NCBI RefSeq assembly: GCF_003340565.1
Contig: NZ_QPLK01000025.1
Span: forward strand, 1 to 41,327
Length of the DNA: 41,327 nucleotides
Direction of reading: 5' to 3'
DNA from: Rhodovulum sp. 12E13
GTDB taxonomy: Bacteria; Pseudomonadota; Alphaproteobacteria; Rhodobacterales; Rhodobacteraceae
Position 1 is the stretch's first letter, and every line of letters starts with the position of its first letter. Positions 33,580-40,715 of the stretch are shown piece by piece. Under the pieces are notes generated by a model. It ran no database searches. It was not told the origin of the DNA and was given only the letters and a program-made list of their open reading frames with translations. A program made the position numbers and the translations under genes.

Positions 33580-33604
33580 GGAACAAACGGCCCCCTTCGC
33601 CGTT
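33580..33604 (+). promoter_or_regulatory. EcfG-type promoter of nepR-ecfG-kinase
   Basis: GGAAC (33580-33584), 16 bp, CGTT (33601-33604), an exact match, 43 bp before the nepR GTG. It implies positive autoregulation. Confidence 0.88.
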
Positions 33605-33611
33605 TTGTTCC
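33586..33611 (-). promoter_or_regulatory. EcfG-type promoter of phyR
   Basis: On the minus strand: GGAAC (33607-33611), 17 bp, CGTT (33586-33589), 33 bp before the phyR ATG. It shares most of its bases with the opposite-facing promoter, so only one polymerase could occupy the site at a time. Confidence 0.8.
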
Positions 33612-33647
33612 CGCGCGTGAGTGAAAATTCGAAGGGGATCACGTACC

Positions 33648-33959
33648 GTGACGAACAGAAAAACACAGCGGGCGGCGGAAAGTCAGATCGACGAAAACCT
33701 CCGCCGCATCTTCGAGCAGGACGTCGAGCAGGACCTGCCGGAACGGCTCCGTGCCCTGCTCGAAGATCTCGACCGCGACGACGAGGACAGCGAAGGCGGC
33801 GGCGGCGACGCCGGGGGATCGGTCGAGGGCGGCGGGGGGTCGCCCGGAGCGGATCGCTCTGCCCATGCCGGCGCGGCCTCGGTTCCGGCCGGCTCGGTTC
33901 CGGTCGGGCAGGCCGCCGCCGCGATGGCGGCATCTGCCCTGAGCGGCGCCATCCGATGA
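33648..33959 (+). CDS. nepR: Anti-sigma factor NepR
   Basis: NepR holds EcfG inactive until PhyR competes for it. The diagnostic helix segment IDENLRRIFEQDVEQDLPER followed by LRALLEDLD lies at residues 16-44. The protein has 103 residues, longer than the usual 50-75, because of a Gly/Ala/Ser-rich tail from about 47 to the end. A GTG at 33648, with AAGGGGATC upstream, is preferred; a GTG at 33621 would add nine residues. It overlaps by one base the alternative ATG of ecfG at 33959, so coupling is likely. Confidence 0.9.
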   Translation: MTNRKTQRAAESQIDENLRRIFEQDVEQDLPERLRALLEDLDRDDEDSEGGGGDAGGSVEGGGGSPGADRSAHAGAASVPAGSVPVGQAAAAMAASALSGAIR

Positions 33960-33991
33960 TGCGGCCCCACACGCGACCTGACAGGATACAC

Positions 33992-34759
33992 ATGACCGAA
34001 GAGATCCCGACCCCTGAGCGGCACGGGAGCGCGCAGGCGGCGCCCGCAGCGATCGGAGCCGCCGGCCTTTCCGTGCCCGTACGCGAACCGACGGACGCGA
34101 CCACCCATGCCGCGGGGCACGGCCCGGCCGACGGGCCGGAGGGCCGCGCGCCCGCGCCCGCGCCGAAGCGGGGGCGCGCCCCGCCGCCGGAGGACACGCG
34201 CCGGGTGCCGCCCGAGATCAAGCGCGAACTGGTGGACAACATGAAGGTGCTGCGCGCCTTCGCCATCTCGCTGACCCGCAACGGCAGCCGGGCAGACGAC
34301 CTGGTGCAGGAAACGGTGATGAAGGCGTGGGCCAACATCCACAGCTACAAGCCCGGCACCAACATGCGCGCGTGGCTCTTCACCATTCTGCGCAACACCT
34401 TCTACTCCGAGCGGCGCAAGGCCAAGCGCGAGGTCGCCGACGAGGACGGCGAGATGGCCGCGCAGATCGCGCGCAAGCCCGATCACGATGGCCGCCTGCA
34501 ATACCAGGACTTCCGCAAGGCGTTCGAGCAATTGCCCGACGAGCAGCGCGAGGTGCTCATCCTCGTCGGCGCGATGCAGTACTCCTACGAGGAGGCGGCC
34601 GAGATGTGCGGCGTCCGGATGGGCACGATCAAGAGCCGGCTCAACCGCGGGCGCGCCCGCCTCGCCGAGCTGATGAAGATCGACGAGTCCGAGGCGCTGG
34701 AACTGACCGACAACGCCACCGCGGCGGTCGTTTCGTCCAATGGGAACTCGACACTTTGA
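33992..34759 (+). CDS. ecfG: General stress response sigma factor EcfG
   Basis: This ECF sigma factor has 255 residues. Region 2 includes SRADDLVQETVMKAWANIHS and YKPGTNMRAWLFTILRNTFY, a sequence highly typical of EcfG. Region 4 includes FEQLPDEQREVLILVGAMQY and EEAAEMCGVRMGTIKSRLNR. About 75 Pro/Ala/Gly-rich residues precede region 2, whereas most EcfG proteins are about 180-200 residues long. The ATG at 33992 follows ACAGGATACAC; an in-frame ATG at 33959 overlapping the nepR stop would add 11 residues. It directs RNA polymerase to GGAAC/CGTT promoters, many of which surround it. The 3' end overlaps the kinase gene. Confidence 0.96.
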   Translation: MTEEIPTPERHGSAQAAPAAIGAAGLSVPVREPTDATTHAAGHGPADGPEGRAPAPAPKRGRAPPPEDTRRVPPEIKRELVDNMKVLRAFAISLTRNGSRADDLVQETVMKAWANIHSYKPGTNMRAWLFTILRNTFYSERRKAKREVADEDGEMAAQIARKPDHDGRLQYQDFRKAFEQLPDEQREVLILVGAMQYSYEEAAEMCGVRMGTIKSRLNRGRARLAELMKIDESEALELTDNATAAVVSSNGNSTL

Positions 34760-36614
34760 TAGGGGCGCCGACGCCCATGCCGAACCGGTGAGCGGCGGCC
34801 GCGCCGAACCTGCCGGGCGGGAGCGCCACGGGCTGTGGGGGCTGTGGCTGCGCCGCAGCCTCTCCATGCGGCTGGCGATCCTGCTGTCGCTCGCGCTCGT
34901 GCCGCTCGGGGTGATCGCCTTCGAGCAGACCCGCCGGCTCGAAGCCGAGCTGGAGCGGGTGCGCGACCTAAATTTTCACGCGATCACTGCCGAGATCGCC
35001 CGCCGCGAGGCCGCCGCCGCCGAACAGACGCTGGGCGCCGCCCGGGCCCTCGCCGCGACGATGCCGACGCTGGCGCGGGATACGGAGAGCTGCCGCAAGA
35101 CCCTGCGCTCCGTCGTGGAGCGCTCGGAGAGGCTGTTTTCCTTCGCGGGCTTCCTGCCGCAAGCGGGCGTGATGCGCTGCATCTCGGCGGGCGAGGCGCG
35201 CGACCTCTCCGACCACGCAGAGTTCGAGCGAGCCCTGCAGGAGCCGCGCGTCTTCGCGACCTCCTCGCAACGTGGAGAGATGTCGAAGGCGCCGGTCATC
35301 AGCGTCCATTACCCGGTCTTCGGCGATGGCGGGCAGATGCTCGGCTACGTCAGTGTCTCGATCACCGCGCGCGACATCGAGCTTCCCGGTGACGTCACCG
35401 AGAACGACATCGCCCTCGCCGTCGTCGACGAGACCGGCCGGCCGCTCGGGGCCATCGGCCCCATCGAGGAGACGAGCGCGCTCATGCCGGCCGACTTCGA
35501 CCCGCGCGACCTGGCGCAGCGCGGGCGCGGCGCCTTCACCGCCGAAGACGGCGAGGGCCGTCGCCGCGACTACGCGGTGGAGCCGATCATCGACGGGGTC
35601 GCCTATGCCGTGGGAACCCGCCCCACGCCGGCCGAGGCGGCCAGCGGGCTGACTCTGTGGCCCGCCGCCTACCCGGTGCTGATGTGGCTGGCGAGCGTGG
35701 TGCTGATCTTCGGCGTGATCGAGTCGTCGCTCATCGGGCCGGTGCGCACGCTCGGCAGCCGCATCCGCCACTTCGGCCGCACCCGCGAGCTGCCGCGCTG
35801 GCCGATGCCGCGGCGCCTTCCGAGCGAGCTCGCGCTGGTCGAAGAGACGTTTGCCGACATGGCCGAGCGGCTGCAGCGCGACGAGCAGCGGCTGATCGAC
35901 GCCGTGCATGAGCAGGAAGTGCTGCTCAAGGAGGTGCACCACCGGGTGAAGAACAACCTTCAGATCATCTCGTCGATGATCAACCTGCAGGTCCGCGCCG
36001 CGAACGAGCCCGAGACCGAGCGCGCGCTGGAGCGGATCAACAGACGCATCGCCAGCCTCGCCACGGTGCATCGCCGTCTCTACCAGTCGTCGAGCGTGGG
36101 CCAGGTGGAGTTCGACAGCCTGCTGCGCGACGTGGTCTCGACGCTGGTCGCGACCGCCGGTCCGGAGGGGTCCGGGGCGCGCTCCCTGCCCGAGATCGAC
36201 ACCACGCTCGCGCCCCTCAGGATGACGCCCGACCAGAGCCTGCCGGCCACCATGTTCGTCGTCGAGGCGGTAACGAACGCGCTGAAATACGCGACGCCAG
36301 ACAGACGGGGCCGCCGCTGGATCCGCGTCACACTCGAGGAGGAGGCGGGCGACGACGACGGCACGCCGGGGCGCGTGCTGCTGCGGGTCGAGAACTCGGC
36401 CGGGCACGACGCGCCGCCGGGCGCCCCTCCCGGCGTGAGGCGGACGACGCCGGAAGGGCTCGGGCGGCGGCTGATCGCGGGCTTCGCCCGGCAGCTCGGG
36501 GGAACGCAGGCATCCGGGCGCGAGGGCGACACCTTCGTGGCGTGGCTGGCCTTCCGCCGACGTCCCTTCTCGGCGGCAGACCTCGGGCGCGACGAAGCGC
36601 CCAAGCCGGCCTGA
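34740..36614 (+). CDS. Membrane sensor histidine kinase, HisKA_2 type (PhyK-like)
   Basis: This protein has 624 residues. A transmembrane helix at about 43-61 and another at 306-327 flank a periplasmic sensor domain (62-305) with a Cache/PAS-like pattern (VISVHYPVFGDGGQMLGYVS). A linker of about 50 residues leads to HisKA_2 with the phosphoacceptor His401 in LKEVHHRVKNNLQIISSMIN, and an HATPase with N-box FVVEAVTNALKYA. Kinases of this class next to phyR (PhyK in Caulobacter) phosphorylate PhyR. The gene overlaps ecfG by 20 bp at the chosen ATG. A GTG at 34788 would remove 16 residues, and neither start has a good ribosome binding site. The signal sensed is unknown. Confidence 0.9.
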   Translation: MGTRHFDRGADAHAEPVSGGRAEPAGRERHGLWGLWLRRSLSMRLAILLSLALVPLGVIAFEQTRRLEAELERVRDLNFHAITAEIARREAAAAEQTLGAARALAATMPTLARDTESCRKTLRSVVERSERLFSFAGFLPQAGVMRCISAGEARDLSDHAEFERALQEPRVFATSSQRGEMSKAPVISVHYPVFGDGGQMLGYVSVSITARDIELPGDVTENDIALAVVDETGRPLGAIGPIEETSALMPADFDPRDLAQRGRGAFTAEDGEGRRRDYAVEPIIDGVAYAVGTRPTPAEAASGLTLWPAAYPVLMWLASVVLIFGVIESSLIGPVRTLGSRIRHFGRTRELPRWPMPRRLPSELALVEETFADMAERLQRDEQRLIDAVHEQEVLLKEVHHRVKNNLQIISSMINLQVRAANEPETERALERINRRIASLATVHRRLYQSSSVGQVEFDSLLRDVVSTLVATAGPEGSGARSLPEIDTTLAPLRMTPDQSLPATMFVVEAVTNALKYATPDRRGRRWIRVTLEEEAGDDDGTPGRVLLRVENSAGHDAPPGAPPGVRRTTPEGLGRRLIAGFARQLGGTQASGREGDTFVAWLAFRRRPFSAADLGRDEAPKPA

Positions 36615-36634
36615 CCGCGGCAAGCAGGGCCCGA

Positions 36635-36659
36635 GGAACATCCCCCCGGCAGACCTGTT
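36635..36659 (+). promoter_or_regulatory. EcfG-type promoter of the AI-2E-family gene
   Basis: GGAAC (36635-36639), 16 bp, TGTT (36656-36659), 87 bp before the ATG at 36747. There is one mismatch in the -10 box. Confidence 0.55.
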
Positions 36660-36746
36660 CGCACCACCGACACGGGGCGATCCCGGGCGCGGCGGACGGC
36701 GCGGGGGAGCGTCCCGCCGCCACCTTCCGACCAAGCCGGAGCGCCG

Positions 36747-38108
36747 ATGCCCGAGACCGCCCTTTCCGACCGCCCGCGTGGGCCCGCAGGACAGCCGGCC
36801 GCGCTGTGGGTGGGAGTGGCGATTCTTGCGCTGCTGCTCGGCTGGGCCCTGCGTGCCTCGGCCGTCGTGACCGTGCCGATCGTCTCGGCCATCCTGATTG
36901 CGGTCGTGCTCGCGCCCCTGGACCGCGCGATCAGGTGCCGCCTGCCGCGCCCGCTCGCGTGGGTGGGGCGCGTCGCCGTGGTCGGGGTGCTGCTGCTCGC
37001 GCTCGCCGTGTTCTTCGCCGGCCTGATCTACTCTGCCCGTCAGGTGATCGAGGAGATGCCGCGCATCACCGGCGCGCTGGAAGACCTGCTGCCCCCCGGC
37101 CTGCAGGAGATGAGCGTCGACCGCTTCGTGTACGGGGGCGGCGACGCCGAGGCGACACCCCCGACGGCCGCCCCCTCGAACGGGGCGGGCGAGACCGCCG
37201 ACGCCACACCATCGCCCCCCCGAGAGACCGGGCAGCCGGAAGCAGGCGGCGCGCCCGCCGGCGAGGGTGCGGGCAGTGCGACAGCGGACCCCTCGGCGGG
37301 TGCCTCCGACGCCGAAGCACGTGCCGAGAACGGGGCAGGCGGAGGCGCGACCGCGTTCTCCGACCCGATGCTGCCGCAGTCGCTGCGCGACCTCGTCAAC
37401 CAGGCGGGCTCGACGGCGGCGACATGGGCGGTCGAGGCCTCTACCAGCCTCGCCCGCCGCATCGCCGGGGCAGTGGGCACCTTCGTCGGCGCCACGATCA
37501 TCGTCGTGTTCCTCGTGCTGCTCGCGCTCAGCGAAGGGCCGACGTGGCGGCGCAAGCTGGGGGGCCTCTGGCCCGCAGGCGACGACTCGTGGCAGCACGC
37601 GCTCGACACCATGTCGCGCAAGCTGCGCAGCTTCCTGCTGGTGCGGGCCGCGATGGGGCTGCTGTCGGCCTTGCTCTACGTCGGGTGGCTCTCGCTGTTC
37701 GGGCTCGACCTGCTGCTCGTCTGGGGGGTCATCACCTTCCTGCTCGGATTCGTGCCCAATCTCGGCTCGGTGGTCTCGGGCGTGCTGCCGGCGCTCTACG
37801 CGCTCGTCACCCGCGACCTGCAGACGGCGGCGCTGGTCTCGGTGGGTCTGTTCGCCATCGAGCAGATCATCGGCAACTTCCTCGACCCGCGATTGCAGGG
37901 TCGGCAGATCGCCGTCTCTCCGGTGGTCGTGCTGGTGGCCATCCTCCTGTGGGGATGGATCTGGGGCGTGGCGGGCGCGCTTCTGGCGGTGCCGGTGACC
38001 GTGTCGTTGCTCGTGGCCTTCGCTCACGTTCCCGCCCTGCGCCCGGTCGCGCTTCTGCTGTCGAACCAGACGACGACAGACGAGTTGATGGCTTCGATGC
38101 GGCGGTAA
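36747..38108 (+). CDS. AI-2E/TqsA-family membrane transporter
   Basis: This protein has 453 residues and about eight membrane helices. The family pattern is clear: paired helices at 19-55, a helix at 72-97, an amphipathic region, helices near 233-258, and the C-terminal FLLGFVPNLGSVVSGVLPAL with QIIGNFLDPRLQGRQIAVSP. Members export autoinducer-2 or exchange sodium and protons. It is unusual in having an insertion of about 75 residues (roughly 130-205) of Gly, Ala, Pro and Glu between helices 3 and 4, where the family normally has a folded periplasmic segment. The ATG at 36747 follows AAGCCGGAGCGCCG. The substrate is unknown. Confidence 0.85.
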   Translation: MPETALSDRPRGPAGQPAALWVGVAILALLLGWALRASAVVTVPIVSAILIAVVLAPLDRAIRCRLPRPLAWVGRVAVVGVLLLALAVFFAGLIYSARQVIEEMPRITGALEDLLPPGLQEMSVDRFVYGGGDAEATPPTAAPSNGAGETADATPSPPRETGQPEAGGAPAGEGAGSATADPSAGASDAEARAENGAGGGATAFSDPMLPQSLRDLVNQAGSTAATWAVEASTSLARRIAGAVGTFVGATIIVVFLVLLALSEGPTWRRKLGGLWPAGDDSWQHALDTMSRKLRSFLLVRAAMGLLSALLYVGWLSLFGLDLLLVWGVITFLLGFVPNLGSVVSGVLPALYALVTRDLQTAALVSVGLFAIEQIIGNFLDPRLQGRQIAVSPVVVLVAILLWGWIWGVAGALLAVPVTVSLLVAFAHVPALRPVALLLSNQTTTDELMASMRR

Positions 38109-38146
38109 GGCGCGCGGGCCGCGGCGCGCGTCACCCGCGGGCCGCC

Positions 38147-38557
38147 TCAGACAAGCAGCCCGATCACCAGGACGATCACGAAGGTCACGGCGATGACGGC
38201 GAGCGCGCGGCCCCAGCTGTCGGACCGGCCCTGCCTCCTCTCGGGCAGAACGCGCGGCTTGCGCTGCCGGCCCGCATCGCCCGGTCCGATGCGGACATCG
38301 GCGGGATCGCCGCTGCCCTGCGTCTCTGGCACAGGATCGACCGGCTTGCCGCGCGCGTCGCGGGGGACGGCCCGCCCGGCATAGGTGCCGCCATAATTGC
38401 CGGCCTCGGCATCCGTCTCGAAGGGCGCCAGCGCCGGCTCGTTCTCGCGCCGCGCACGAAACGGGCGAACGACGCTCTCGCGCACGTGCTCGTCGGCGCC
38501 GTCGCGGTCCGATCCGGTCTTCGCGCTGTCGGCCTGTCCGGTGCGGTGGGGTGCCAT
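38147..38557 (-). CDS. C-terminally membrane-anchored disordered protein (second copy of the architecture)
   Basis: This protein has 136 residues and no family is recognised. The body is hydrophilic and low-complexity, with a YGGTYAGRAVPRDARGKPVD segment near 55-75. A single C-terminal helix follows (WGRALAVIAVTFVIVLVIGL). As in the 156-residue protein at 23933, the hydrophobic helix ends within a few residues of the C-terminus, suggesting tail anchoring. The ATG at 38557 follows GAGGAGCGAACGA, and an exact EcfG promoter lies 69 bp upstream. It is convergent with the AI-2E-family gene. Confidence 0.65.
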   Translation of the reverse strand: MAPHRTGQADSAKTGSDRDGADEHVRESVVRPFRARRENEPALAPFETDAEAGNYGGTYAGRAVPRDARGKPVDPVPETQGSGDPADVRIGPGDAGRQRKPRVLPERRQGRSDSWGRALAVIAVTFVIVLVIGLLV

Positions 38558-38626
38558 TCGTTCGCTCCTCGATCCTGCCGGGCGGCTGATGGCGGAGGGG
38601 GCGCCGGCGCCCGTTCCAGCGCCGGA

Positions 38627-38651
38627 AACGCCGCTGGCCCGGGGCTGTTCC
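38627..38651 (-). promoter_or_regulatory. EcfG-type promoter of the 136-residue tail-anchored protein
   Basis: On the minus strand: GGAAC (38647-38651), 16 bp, CGTT (38627-38630). This is an exact match, 69 bp before the start codon at 38557. Confidence 0.8.
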
Positions 38652-38726
38652 GCTCCCGGCCCGTCGATGCCCTGCCTCGGCGACGCGCGCCCCGCCGGAG
38701 CCCGCCCCGCCGCACGGCGCCCGGAC

Positions 38727-38751
38727 GGAACACGGTCGCGGTGCATGCATT
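38727..38751 (+). promoter_or_regulatory. Weak EcfG-like promoter of the DegP gene
   Basis: GGAAC (38727-38731), 16 bp, CATT (38748-38751), 42 bp before the ATG at 38794. The -10 box is poor, so control by EcfG is uncertain here. Confidence 0.35.
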
Positions 38752-38793
38752 GTTCTGCCGATCCATCCCGACCTGCACGCAAGGAGACATGCC

Positions 38794-40278
38794 ATGCGCC
38801 ATCGCCCTGCGATGACCCGCCCGGCTGCCGGTGCCCTCGCCGCCATTGCCGCACTCGCGCTCGCCGCGCCACAGCCGCTCCCGGCGCAGTCCGCCGACAC
38901 GGCCCCCGGCACCTACATCACGCCGCCGGGCTTCGAACAGATGGTGGCCGACAAGCTGCCCTCGGTCGTCGGCATCCTCTCGACCGTGCCCGCCTCGGTG
39001 CAGGCACCGCGCCGCGGGCCGCGCCTGCCCCCCGGCCTCGACGAGTTCTTCGGCCAGCCGGTGCCGGAGCCCGACGCCGAGCAGGGGCCGCTGCGCGGTC
39101 AGGGCTCGGGCTTCGTCATCTCCGAGGACGGGCTTGTCGTGACCAACAACCATGTCGTCGCCGGCGCCGAGACGATCGAGATCGTCACGGAAGACGAGCG
39201 CCGCCTCGACGCCGAGGTGGTGGGCACCGATCCCGCGACCGACCTCGCCCTGCTGCGGGTCGATACCGACGAGACGCTTCCCGCCGTCGAGTGGGGCGAC
39301 AGCACCGAGCTCGAGGTGGGCGAATGGCTGGTCGCCATCGGCAACCCGTTCGGGCTGGGCGGCACGGTGACCGCCGGCATCCTTTCGGCGCGGGCGCGCG
39401 ACATCAATGCCGGCCCCTACGACACCTTCCTGCAGACCGATGCCGCCATCAACCGCGGCAATTCGGGCGGCCCGCTGTTCAACGCCGAGGGCGAGGTGGT
39501 GGGCGTCAACACCGCGATCTTCTCGCCCTCGGGCGGCAACGTGGGAATCGGTTTCGCCGTGCCCTCGCAACTCGCCCGGTCGGTGATCGACGACCTGCGC
39601 ACCGAGGGCCGGGTGCAGCGCGGCTATCTTGGCGTGCGCGTGCAGACGGTCGACGAGGATCTCGCCGCCGCGCTCGGAATCGCGCCCGGCGCAGCCGGCA
39701 CCCCGGGCGGCGCGCTGGTGTCCGAGGTGACCGACCTCGGCCCCGCCGCCGAGGCCGGCCTCGAGCCGGGCGACGTAGTCGTCGAGATCGCCGGCCAACC
39801 TGTGGAAGATGCGCGCGACCTGACCTTCGCCGTGGCCGAGTTGCCGATGGGCGAGGCGGTCGACGTGGCGGTGCTGCGCGACGGCGAGCGGCAGACGCTG
39901 TCGGTGACGATCGGCGAGCAGCCCGACTCGCTCTTCGACACGACGCCCCCCGACCGCGAGGCCCGCCCCGACGAACCGCGCCTCGGCGTGTCGGTCGCGC
40001 CGCTCGACGCGGAGACACGCGAGCAGGCCGGCGTGCCCGACGAGGTGACCGGCCTGTTCGTGGCGCAGGTGCAGCCCGGCACCCCGGCCGCGCGGGCCGA
40101 CCTGCGGGCGGGCGACGTGATCAGCGCCGCGGGCGGCACGCAGATTGCCGAAGTGTCCGCGCTGCGGGACGCCGCCGCCGAGGCCGAGGAGGAGGATCGC
40201 CCCCTGCTGCTGCGGATCTGGCGCGACGGCGCCTATGCCTTCGTCCCGGTGCGGCTGCAGGCCTCGACCGAGGGCTGA
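38794..40278 (+). CDS. degP: DegP/HtrA-family periplasmic serine protease
   Basis: This protein has 494 residues. A signal peptide (about 1-32) is followed by a trypsin-like domain with the triad His120 (VTNNHVVAG), Asp150 (ATDLALLRV) and Ser224 (RGNSGGPLFN), then two PDZ domains (about 270-375 and 385-490). DegP-type enzymes degrade or refold damaged periplasmic proteins. The length and the double PDZ fit the Do subgroup. The ATG at 38794 follows AAGGAGACATGCC; a second Met at residue 7 is possible. A strong hairpin (40295-40326) follows the stop. Confidence 0.95.
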   Translation: MRHRPAMTRPAAGALAAIAALALAAPQPLPAQSADTAPGTYITPPGFEQMVADKLPSVVGILSTVPASVQAPRRGPRLPPGLDEFFGQPVPEPDAEQGPLRGQGSGFVISEDGLVVTNNHVVAGAETIEIVTEDERRLDAEVVGTDPATDLALLRVDTDETLPAVEWGDSTELEVGEWLVAIGNPFGLGGTVTAGILSARARDINAGPYDTFLQTDAAINRGNSGGPLFNAEGEVVGVNTAIFSPSGGNVGIGFAVPSQLARSVIDDLRTEGRVQRGYLGVRVQTVDEDLAAALGIAPGAAGTPGGALVSEVTDLGPAAEAGLEPGDVVVEIAGQPVEDARDLTFAVAELPMGEAVDVAVLRDGERQTLSVTIGEQPDSLFDTTPPDREARPDEPRLGVSVAPLDAETREQAGVPDEVTGLFVAQVQPGTPAARADLRAGDVISAAGGTQIAEVSALRDAAAEAEEEDRPLLLRIWRDGAYAFVPVRLQASTEG

Positions 40279-40715
40279 GACGCCAAGCCCATGTGACCCG
40301 CCGCCAGGCAGGCCCGGCGGCGGGTCAAGGCTGGCCCGGTAGTGACGTCAGTCGGCGGCGGCGGCGGCGGCGTGCCGAGAAGCCTGTCGACCTGATGCGC
40401 CGAAAAGGGGAACGGCAGGCACGTCACCCGACCCCGGAAGGCGACGCCCTCGGGCACCGCCTCGGCCCCGAGAAGCACGACCGTTGCGCCGCTGCAGGTG
40501 AGCGTGGCGACCAGGTCCTGCGCCTCCGCTTGCTCCTTCTCCGAGAGCATTCGAACGAATCCGTGCGTCAGCCCTGCCCTGCCTGCGCAGCGGCCGCACG
40601 CCTCGGAGACGGTCTCGACCAGCTCGACGCGCGCGCGCCGGTCGGCCGCGCGCACAGCCTCGGAAAGATCGAGCGCGATGATGGGATCGGGTTCGAGGAT
40701 CAGGACATCGAGCAT
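40233..40715 (-). CDS. Receiver-like protein lacking a phosphorylation site
   Basis: This protein has 160 residues. The start MLDVLILEPDPIIALDLSEA resembles a response-regulator receiver (first strand with the acidic Glu8 and Asp10). The later strand ATVVLLGAEAVPEG also fits, but the central strand that would carry the phosphorylated Asp is replaced by CGRCAGRAGLTHGFVRML. The C-terminus has a run of six Pro and an Arg/Ser tail that overlaps the end of degP by 46 bp in antisense. The ATG at 40715 follows GCGGGAGGGCCACCC. It may be a stand-alone pseudo-receiver that acts by binding rather than phosphorylation. The final 40 residues may be read-through into the degP terminator. Confidence 0.55.
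   Translation of the reverse strand: MLDVLILEPDPIIALDLSEAVRAADRRARVELVETVSEACGRCAGRAGLTHGFVRMLSEKEQAEAQDLVATLTCSGATVVLLGAEAVPEGVAFRGRVTCLPFPFSAHQVDRLLGTPPPPPPTDVTTGPALTRRRACLAAGHMGLASQPSVEACSRTGTKA
40295..40326 (+). terminator. Terminator-like hairpin after degP
   Basis: GACCCGCCGCC and GGCGGCGGGTC form a perfect 11-bp stem with a 10-base loop, 16 bp past the degP stop. No T tract follows. The hairpin lies inside the 3' end of the antisense receiver-like gene. Confidence 0.65.

Noticed and set aside
34742-34770. A GGAAC at the end of ecfG as a promoter for the kinase
   Set aside because: The bases 16-17 bp downstream are not CGTT-like, and the kinase overlaps ecfG, so cotranscription explains its expression.
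34968-38912. A 1314-codon open frame on the minus strand opposite the kinase and AI-2E-family genes
   Set aside because: It runs antisense to two clearly recognisable genes, has no family motif, and its composition (Arg, Ala, Gly, His) is that of stop-poor high-GC noise.
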